From contig JAHQRK010000004.1 in the NCBI GenBank assembly GCA_019828595.1, positions 372,001-436,000 on the forward strand: a stretch of 64,000 nt of DNA, given 5' to 3'. The notes below the pieces were generated by a model, which saw nothing but the letters and a program-made list of their open reading frames with translations, made no database searches and was not told where the DNA came from. This document shows, in pieces, positions 57,401 to 64,000 of the stretch. The position numbers were made by a program, and so were the translations under genes. How positions within the stretch are numbered: the stretch's first letter is position 1; each line of letters starts with the position of its first letter. The DNA is from Aphanomyces cochlioides (taxonomy: Eukaryota; Oomycota; Saprolegniomycetes; Saprolegniales; Verrucalvaceae).

Positions 57401-58440
57401 GCAGAATCGAGCTCGGCTAGTCGCGATGGGCTTTACTTATAGCACGCTCGTGATGGAAGAAGCTGGTCAAGTGAGCGAGATCGAGTCTCTCGTGGCTATG
57501 GTCCTCCAAAAGCAAGCTCACACTCTTGAACGCGTCGTATTGCTTGGAGATCACGCTCAGTTCCCCCCACTCGTCAAGCACACCGCGTTGAAACAGTACG
57601 CCAACCTCGACCAAAGTTTGTTCACTCGCCTTGTTCGTCTCGGCGCACCGGTCGTCCAACTCGACCATCAAGGACGCTCAAGACCTTCCATCTCTGCGCT
57701 CTTCAAGTGGAAGTACAGGGTACGCTCTCCATTCCAGCCATCTCTTTCTCACAAACTTTGCAGGAGCTCCAAGACTTGGACCCAACCCGACCAGAATTCA
57801 CCGCGGCTAACCCTGGTTTCCGCCACACAGTTCAGTTCATCGACGTAAGACTTTATGGACGTAGAGCTCCTTGGAGCTAATTGCCGCGTAGGTCTCAGGA
57901 GGAAGCGAAGTGTCGCCACGCCCTCTGGCGTTTGAAAACCACCTGGAGGCCATGTACATTGTCCAAGTCTATCAGTACATGCGTCTTGTGGGTTATGACG
58001 CCGACCGAATCACCGTCTTGACGACGTACGATGCGCAGAAGAATCTGCTAGAGTCGATGTTCCTGCCTGGCAAGGACAAGTTTGGCCTTCCATCTCGCAT
58101 TACAACTGTCGACCAGTTCCAAGGCCAGCAGAACGATTACGTCTTGCTCTCCCTCGTCCGCACCAAGGAAGTTGGCCACATCCGCGACGTTCGACGAGCA
58201 ATTGTCGCTGTCTCCCGTGCACGACTTGGGCTGTATGTGTTTGGGAAGAAAGCGCTCTTTGGCCCTTGTGTCGACTTGACATCAATCATGACTCCTCTCA
58301 GCCACGCAACGCTTCTCGAACTCGTGCCGAGTGAGCATGTGGGCAAGACCAAGCGGCAGGAGAAAGACAAGGTTGCCAAGACAGAGACGATTTCAAATGT
58401 TCAACAAATGAGCGAATTTGTGGCCAAGATGAAACAATAA
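54459..58440 (+). CDS. AQR: Aquarius, intron-binding spliceosomal RNA helicase
   Basis: Exons 54459-54542, 54585-57719, 57764-57844 and 57892-58440 join in frame for 1,282 residues (human AQR is about 1,485). Order of parts: N-terminal helical region (TAKHALSVLASTGYLENY, HLTDTQRNIVFADHPKLKRH), mid region typical of the family, then an SF1 helicase core with Walker A VVGPPGTGKTDVAV, a Walker B-like VMEEAGQ, LLGDHAQFPPLVKH, QLDHQGRSRPSISALFKW, and the C-terminal TTVDQFQGQQNDYVLLSLVR and AIVAVSRARLGLYVFGKK. Aquarius is a component of the spliceosome's intron-binding complex that contacts the intron upstream of the branch point. The region has no sign of decay. Confidence 0.95.
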
Positions 58441-58446
58441 TAAAGT

Positions 58447-58863
58447 TTATGCTTCGTTCTCCAGCAACTCAAACAAGCGGTCGGGAGGACGCGCGATGAC
58501 CGCACGACCGTCTTTGACAAAGATGGGTCGTTCGATCAAACTTGGCATTTTCACCATGGCTTCAATGAGACCTTGTCGCTGGGAGACATCCAAGGGATCT
58601 AGTTTATCGAGCTGCATTTCTCCAAACTCTTTGTTGGACGTACGCATCATCAGTATGGGGTTGGGCTTGTCTTCGTTTGGGAACAGCATCAAGAGGATCT
58701 CTTCAATTTTAGGAGCGTCCAGTGGCGTCTCGAGGTATTCGACGACATGCACGTCAATCTTCTCGGACGGTGGATGCGATGCATTATATTCCTCGAGCAA
58801 AGCATGGGCCGTTCTGGACTTGGAGCAGGATGGATTGTGATACAGCGTCGCCTTGTGCGTCAT
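58447..58863 (-). CDS. Bacterial-type arsenate reductase-like protein (ArsC family)
   Basis: 138 residues, single exon. The thioredoxin-like fold starts ATLYHNPSCSKSRTAHALLE, with the ArsC catalytic cysteine in CSKSR, and continues HVVEYLETPLDAPKIEEILL, ILMMRTSNKEFGEM and PSLIERPIFVKDGRAVIARP, matching the order of ArsC/YfgD-type proteins (R in MMRT and R in IERPI fit the oxyanion-binding arginines). ArsC-type enzymes reduce arsenate to arsenite with glutaredoxin. Some family members have other roles, so substrate is not proven. The gene is convergent with Aquarius (6 bp between stops) and intronless, which suggests bacterial origin or long residence without introns. Confidence 0.88.
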   Translation of the reverse strand: MTHKATLYHNPSCSKSRTAHALLEEYNASHPPSEKIDVHVVEYLETPLDAPKIEEILLMLFPNEDKPNPILMMRTSNKEFGEMQLDKLDPLDVSQRQGLIEAMVKMPSLIERPIFVKDGRAVIARPPDRLFELLENEA

Positions 58864-58899
58864 GCGTCTCGCGATGGTGGTCAAATGGAACTCGTGCAC

Positions 58900-59190
58900 T
58901 TCAATACTTGATTTTAATTGGCTAAAATTTTATAATTTCAGGCAATCAAACGTCCTTTAGGTTCAAATAGTGACATTTGAAGACTTATTCCTCTCTTTAA
59001 GGACTTATTCGCTGATTTGTCGTTATATTTAGTGTTATTATACCAAGTTTAACTAAGGACAATTTTAGTGACATTACAAATTGTCGTTAAATAAAGGGAC
59101 ATTTCTCCAAGACTCGGACGCATGCCATGCGGTGATGGGATACAGTAGATGTAATGGACGGGTCCACTGTACATAACCCCTGCAAGATCT
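58900..59190. other. Intergenic region with repeat-like words and ATTGG boxes
   Basis: TTAATTGGCTAAAATTTTAT at 58913 and TTTTAGTGACATT at about 59,066 match motifs found at 5.3-5.9 kb and in other promoters. No gene is seen apart from the FSH gene starting at 59197. Confidence 0.4.
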
Positions 59191-59196
59191 CGCTCG

Positions 59197-59970
59197 ATGG
59201 GTTGCAACTCGAGTCGTAGCGCCACTGAAGCCGTCACGAAGCCGACTCCGCCAGTCTCAAAGGAGCCTGCGCCGCCAACGCCAAACCAAATCCGCGTGCT
59301 CTGTCTGTAGGACGCGAGAAGATCCTGCATCGCGGTTCTCACGAGTCAAAATTGTAGGCATGGCTTTCGTACAAGCACAAGTGTGATGCAAGTTCAAGTC
59401 GCGGACTTCTTGCATGCGTTTGACCCGTCGGAAGTGCACGTCACCTTTTTGAATGCTCCATACCCGGCGTCTGGCCCAGCGTATGATGATGTGGGCGAGT
59501 TCTTTGGCAAAGATGGCCCGTATTACGAATGGTGGAACGTCGACGACTCCAAGTACGGCGGATGGAAGAAATCGCTCGAATATCTCCAAGAACAAGTACA
59601 AGCACGCGGTCCTTTCGACGTTGTCGTTGGTTTTTCACAAGGCGCGACTATGGCGACACTTCTCGCGGCGCATTACCAAGCACGGGGTGTAATTCCTTTC
59701 AAAGCCGTCGTTCTCGTCTGCGGTCTCGTTCCAATAGACGGTATGCCTTCTGATGTATTTGAAATCAACGTGCCATCGATCCACGTTCTCGGCGAAAGCG
59801 ATCCAGTCTTCGATCTCGGTCAAGCCCTCGTCGATGTCTACGCGTCGACGCCGTCTCGCCATGTATTCACGCATCCTGAAGGCCACAAGTTCCCAGCGGC
59901 CACACACTCCAAGGGCATCTTCGACCAAATTGCGACCATCTTGCGAACACTTTGCTCAAAACCTGAATGA
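59197..59970 (+). CDS. FSH1-type serine hydrolase with N-terminal acylation motif
   Basis: Two exons (59197-59306, 59358-59970) close in frame for 240 residues. The N-terminus MGCNSSRS is a textbook site for myristoylation and palmitoylation, followed by a Pro/Thr linker. Then IRVLCLHGFRTSTSVMQ (the family's first strand and oxyanion loop), VVVGFSQGATMATLL with the nucleophile Ser in GFSQG, VHVLGESDPVF with the catalytic Asp region and HVFTHPEGHKFP with the catalytic His. FSH1-type alpha/beta hydrolases act on esters of unknown physiological substrates. The join across the HGF motif is in frame and confirms the 51-nt intron. The membrane-anchoring start is an uncommon addition (inference from motif). 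Confidence 0.85.
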
Positions 59971-60054
59971 TGTATTTTAGATATTAGGAATAAACTGTCT
60001 GAACAAAGGTCACTGCCTCGAGAGTTACAACCCACCAAGCTGGACAAAGCTACC

Positions 60055-60231
60055 CCATGCCAGGGCTGAGGATAGCAGAGCTAAGCTCCATACAGCTCGC
60101 TACGCTTCCCAGGACGTAGAGGCCATCGCGCTGCTAGCAGAGTTGTCTAAGGTGCAAGCTCACGCAGTCGTAGCTATCCTGTTAACCCATGCGCAAGCAT
60201 CGCGACATCAGGAAGAGTTAGAAAGGCAATG
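60055..60231 (+). other. Open coding-like fragment, no complete gene
   Basis: A plus-strand frame reads EDSRAKLHTARYASQDVEAI then ALLAELSKVQAHAVVAIL and a TGA at about 60231. It has no start or continuing exons here. It may be the end of a transposon ORF or of a captured gene. Confidence 0.25.
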
Positions 60232-60392
60232 ATTCATGGCCAAGACGATTCTGTCAATGCAATCGAACGCTCGATCTAGTGATTCGAGGAAGGATGAACT
60301 TTGATGGGAGGAATGAGTTACAGTGGTCCGTCGCCGTTGCCATGATGAGCTGAGAGAGATGTTGTGAATGGAATATTGTTGATAATGGAAGA

Positions 60393-60876
60393 TTATTCAG
60401 ACTCTGCGGCTGCCGTCTTCGCCTTTGTGCGGTTGTTGAGGTAATGCATCCAGTGGAGACCTTGTTGCTGATGCACCATGTCTCGGAAGGTGTCGTGGGC
60501 AATCATCTATACATTCCAAGAAGCTCAACCTGTGCCTTTGTGGAGGAAGATCGTACCTGTCGAAACTTTTCGTCGTCCAATAAATCGAGGAACGTCAACG
60601 CATGGGGATAGCTAATCAAGACCGTCATGCTTAAACCAACTGCTGACTTACTTGATGTAGCGTGCATACTCTGGTTTCTTCCAGTACTTGAGGTACTTGA
60701 GGTAGTTGAGGAACGCCGGGTCGTCAAAATACTTGTTGATGGCAAGATCTACATAGTCGGTGAAGCTCAAACCATGGCTTCCTTCTCCTACGGTTCAGAT
60801 ACGATGGGCTGGCCAGGCACTGGATGAATTCCAGTTCGATCTGGAAGCGGATGTCATCCGTCGGGAGTGTGTCCAT
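60393..60876 (-). CDS. MED31: Mediator subunit 31 (MED31/SOH1)
   Basis: Four exons are needed. The first part (60876 to about 60800) gives [16 protein letters not shown]; a 37-nt intron (GTATCT...TTTGAG) then leads to [16 protein letters not shown] and [20 protein letters not shown] up to 60652. Exons 60611-60557 ([18 protein letters not shown]) and 60506-60393 ([20 protein letters not shown]) complete it. This follows human MED31 (ELEFVQCLANP...YFKDKAFVNYLKYLLYW...EYAKYLKYP). Without the 37-nt intron the frame is shifted by one base. The protein is a small subunit of the middle module of Mediator, linking activators to RNA polymerase II. About 118 residues. Confidence 0.9.
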
Positions 60877-61611
60877 CCTCGAAAAATGGTCTAATCGAAT
60901 TAAGTGCGGATTTAACAATAAATTATGGATATTAATAAATATATTGTTGAACAATAATTTATTTTTCTCTCAACCTCAGGTGCAGGCCCTTAAGTCGAAG
61001 TGTTTCCTCAACCAAGTGAAACATGACAATCTACTCAATCGCACAATATATTCTACAGTAGTCGCTCCAGTCAAGCCACTTAACGACGCAATTGCCATAT
61101 TCCACGGCTTTGGAATCGCCGTTGAATCATAGCTCCCTCTCACCCTTCAAGTTCATTTCCAGCACTTACCCGCCTCTCATGTGCAAAAGAGCTTAGCTAT
61201 TATCGCCGCGATTAAAGTCAGTCCACATTGAGAAGACAGAAAGGTTAGTGAGGCAGCGAAATAATCTCATTAGGTCGGTCTCTTTGGAAAAGAGCGTCGT
61301 TGGGGGGGATTTCTTCGCCCAGAGTCGCACTATGACTGCCTTTTTCGTCATGAAACAGTGTCTAGTACCTTCGCAGAAGATCCAATATGCGGCTAAAGAT
61401 GAAAGGCTGAAGCACAGACGAAGTACAAAGAGCGAAACGAGAGAGCTTAGGTTGCGTCGGCGTCGATGAAAATTATTGTCAATGAGATTCCAATTTATTG
61501 GAAAATCCTCATCCGGATAATGTTATCCGGAAGATTACTTCTTTTTGAGGATTCAGGAGGGAGACAAAAGCTTTTGCAACCGTTCAGTTGCGACGAGAGG
61601 AAGAAGGCAAC
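60877..61611. other. Intergenic region with uncertain short frames
   Basis: A plus frame at 61248-61469 reads MRQRNNLIRSVSLEKSVVGG and ends in a basic run (KSETRELRLRRRR), with no recognised motif. No convincing gene. Confidence 0.35.
61512..61531. promoter_or_regulatory. TCCGGATAA-TG-TTATCCGGA element upstream of epsin
   Basis: A perfect inverted repeat of 9-bp half-sites with a TG spacer, 82 bp before the epsin start codon. It is the same half-site as in the promoters at 12.9 kb and 17.8 kb. Confidence 0.5.
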
Positions 61612-61612
61612 G

Positions 61613-63825
61613 ATGGACAAGCTCATGCTCGACAAATTCAAGAACGTCCTCGACGATGCGTAAGTAAAATACGTTCCCGCGCGAATTGGCGTTTTTTGCG
61701 GGGAGAAATGGCGAGGAACAGAGGTGTAATGATGTCTGAATAGGAAGGGCATGGTCAAGTCCCGCATGGGCACGGAAACGGAAAGAAAGCTCGAAGAAGC
61801 GCTTTCAAACAAAAATTGGGGAGCGTCGAGCACTCTCCTCAATGAAATCGCCCAAATGACCTACGAATAGTACGACCTTTCTTGATGATTTTCTGAAGTT
61901 TCATGAATAGCGAATCTTACAACCTTGTCATGAAGAAAGTTTGGGAATCCATGGACGCTGAAGGGCGACAATGGCGTACTGTATTTAAAGCATTGGCGTT
62001 GTTGGATCACTTGATCAAGAACGGCACAGAACGTGTTGTGGAGAATGCACGGGATCACATGTTCAAGTTGCGTTCGCTGTCGGATTTCAATTACTATGAT
62101 GGATCTGCAGACAAAGGCGCTGGAGGTACAAAGAAACCCTTCGATTTCTTAGAAATCTATGAATTTTCTTGTAGTGCGGGAAAAGGTGAAGCAAATTTTG
62201 GAAATGCTCAATGACAACGACCGCATCCGCGATGAACGAGAGAAGGCCAAGCGATTGCGCGACAAGTATATTGGGGTGGGCTCATCCGGCAGCATGGGTG
62301 GTGGTGGCTACAGTGGCAGTGGCGGCTTCAGTGGCAGCGGTGGATATGGCAACAGCAACAGCAGCAGTGGCTATGGAAACAGTGGAGGATTTGGTAATAG
62401 CGGCGGCTACGGAAACAGCGGCAGCGGCAGTGGCGGATACGGTAACAGCAGCAGCAGTGGCTACGGGAACAGTGGTGGCTATGGCAACAGTGGTGGAGGA
62501 TACGGTAACGACTCTGGTTACGGTGGCAGTGGCGGTGGATATGGCAACGACAGCCGCTCCGGCAGCCGAGATCGCTACGAACAAGATTCGTACGGCGGTA
62601 GCAGCAACCGCACAGGCAGCCGTGACAAGTATGCGCACAAGGACGAAGAGGAATCGGAGGAAGAGGTAATGTGCGACGACGCTTGATGTTGCTTAATTTA
62701 TTTAGGTCAAGCCAAAGCCTCGCCGATCATCCAAGACGAAGCGAGCGAGCAAGAAGGAGAAGGATGAATCGGTAGGAATACCAGTGCTGGACTTGCATTG
62801 ACTGTCGTACAGGCTCCTGCGGCAGCGAATGATGACGAACCTGTGCGTGCTCCGTCCAGTGCTCCCTCTTTGTTGGATCAAGACTTCTTTTCTACGCCAG
62901 CTCCTGCTCCTGTGCAAGCTGCGCCAGGTAAGATTTCCTCCTTGAATTGCGATGCTTAAGCGCAGTAGTGAACACGTTCGACCCGTTTGCTGCCCCTCCT
63001 GCTCCTGTGCAAGCTGCTCCCCAAGCTGCCGCTGGCTTTGGAAACTTTGGTTCCCAACCCCAGCCTGCTGGAGCTTCTTTCAACGCATTCCCTCAACAAG
63101 GCTTCGTCCAGCAGCCGCCTGCCAACCAGTTTAATGCGTTCCCTCAAGCTGGATTTGCACAAGGTGGCTTCAACCAAACCCCCGTGAATCCCATGGCCCA
63201 ATACGGAAGCCAACCCATGGGCCAAGCCATGGGTGGACAATTTGGCAGCCAACCTCTTGGACAACCCTCAATGTTGGGAGGAGGAGCTGGCTTGATGGGA
63301 CTTGCACCACTCCAATCCCAACAACCACCGCAGCAACCTCCACAGCAACCACCACAACAGAGCCAACAGCAGTACAACTCAAACCCAAAGAAAGATGACG
63401 CTCCCAAGTCCAACGATGCATGGGGTGCTGGCTCGAACCTGTTCGACCTGAGCAATTTGGGCGCGTCGCTGCCGTCTAGCCAGTCGTCGAAGCAAACGCC
63501 TGGAGGTCTTGCGCCACAGAACAGCTTTCAAGGCCTTGATACACTTGCTGGGTTGCCCAACAAGTCGTCGCAATCTATGCCGATGGGGCAGCAGATGCGC
63601 CCGCCTGGCCAAATGCAACAGCCCTTGGGCGGCCAACCTCAGTACGGTCAACCACAGTATGGACAACCCCAATACGGCCAGCCTCAGTATGGTCAACCAC
63701 AAGCGCAGTACGGTCAACCACAAGGTCAATACGGACAGCAAGCGCAGTATGGCCAGCCACAGTACGGCCAACAAGCTCCTTATGGCCAACAACAACAACA
63801 GCAGTATGGGTTTCGTCAATTCTAG
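61613..63825 (+). CDS. Epsin-like ENTH-domain endocytic adaptor
   Basis: Seven exons (61613-61659, 61744-61869, 61911-62125, 62175-62665, 62706-62771, 62813-62927, 62966-63825) close in frame for 639 residues. The ENTH domain covers residues about 1-150: TERKLEEALSNKNWGASSTL, MTYEYESYNLVMKKVWESM, KALALLDHLIKNGTERVVEN, and VREKVKQILEMLNDNDRIRD. A Gly/Ser/Asn/Tyr-rich low-complexity stretch follows, then DPFAAP (an AP2-binding type motif), NAFPQ repeats, LGLAP-like pieces and a C-terminal QYGQP repeat tail. Epsins bind PtdIns(4,5)P2 and clathrin/AP2 to bend membrane at clathrin pits. No ubiquitin-interacting motif is evident (epsin-like without UIM). The low-complexity stretch is larger than in animal epsin. 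Confidence 0.85.
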
Positions 63826-64000
63826 TCAAGGTGGGATTATTTAGGCTGACCTTGTGGCACCCATCCTTCGTTCCTGCATATGCCGCAGTAAAAATGCTGC
63901 ATCTAACGCAGATATATTGTACATGCCGTCCTTCTTGAACGATTAACTGCACGCTGCAAAGCCGCCTTGGCAATCGGGAGGCTGGAAAGGATATGTCTCG

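Noticed and set aside
60055..60231. A full gene at the coding-like fragment
   Set aside because: No start or additional exons are found; it is listed only as a fragment.
60770..60840. Apparent one-base frameshift in MED31
   Set aside because: A 37-nt GT...AG intron (GTATCT...TTTGAG) resolves it and the spliced protein aligns with human MED31; no indel is needed.
62282..62638. Minus-strand Ala/Val-rich ORF in epsin
   Set aside because: Translation shadow of the Gly/Ser/Tyr-rich low-complexity repeat on the other strand.
1..64000. tRNA or rRNA genes
   Set aside because: No cloverleaf or rRNA-like stretch was recognised by eye; a covariance search was not possible.

Overview
The window is nuclear DNA of a eukaryote with small, dense, intron-rich genes. 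Most introns are about 31-60 nt with plain GT...AG ends, and neighbouring genes lie tens to a few hundred bases apart on both strands. Gene content (Piezo-like channel, ELP3, CBP80, Aquarius, MED31, MPP6, HSF, R2R3-MYB, axonemal PG-repeat protein, epsin, bacterial-type ArsC, ankyrin/pseudokinase fusion) and style suggest an oomycete, probably of the Saprolegniales (Aphanomyces/Achlya-like). That placement is an inference from gene style, not from a database match. Exon limits were worked out by hand from reading frames and splice consensus; where frames close they are reliable, and the unresolved joins are stated.

Layout. 1-5.06 kb: 3'-truncated Piezo-like mechanosensitive channel (minus), with an FN3-like segment after a coiled coil. 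5.3-5.9 kb: dispersed short repeats. 5.9-8.15 kb: ELP3 with 12 introns. 9.0-10.3 kb: heat-shock factor. 10.4-12.9 kb: STPG/SHIPPO-type axonemal protein and a coiled-coil protein (minus). 13.1-15.9 kb: nuclear cap-binding protein CBP80. 16-18.5 kb: divergent pair, two-PDZ protein and exosome cofactor MPP6. 18.6-21.5 kb: 14-exon helical-repeat/multi-span membrane protein. 21.9-24.6 kb: R2R3-MYB and glucose-6-phosphate 1-epimerase.

25.4-33.0 kb and 43.1-51.2 kb: two arrays, in opposite orientation, of an unrecognised family built from 2-4 copies of a roughly 130-residue tryptophan-rich module with a core like CRxMWxLWFxGD. The plus-strand array has three intact genes and one frameshifted copy. 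The minus-strand array has one probably intact gene and three decayed copies, with a 60-bp-arm palindrome at the end of one of them. This family is the strongest candidate for undescribed biology here.

Between the arrays lie an ankyrin-pseudokinase-Tudor-like protein, a membrane protein and a ZZ-finger coiled-coil protein. 51.9-52.6 kb: a complete 674-bp element with long terminal inverted repeats and a 9-bp target duplication (MULE-like) carrying a small zinc-finger gene, inserted one base before the start codon of a mitochondrial oxidoreductase-like gene. 53.1-64 kb: aldo/keto reductase-like protein, Aquarius, ArsC-like reductase, FSH1-type hydrolase with an acylation motif, MED31 and epsin.

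Several intergenic regions carry a palindromic TCCGGATAA element or clusters of CCAAT/ATTGG boxes, probable bidirectional promoter parts. RNA processing (CBP80, MPP6, Aquarius), transcription (HSF, MYB, MED31, ELP3) and membrane/cytoskeleton genes are interspersed; no operon-like logic is expected or seen.
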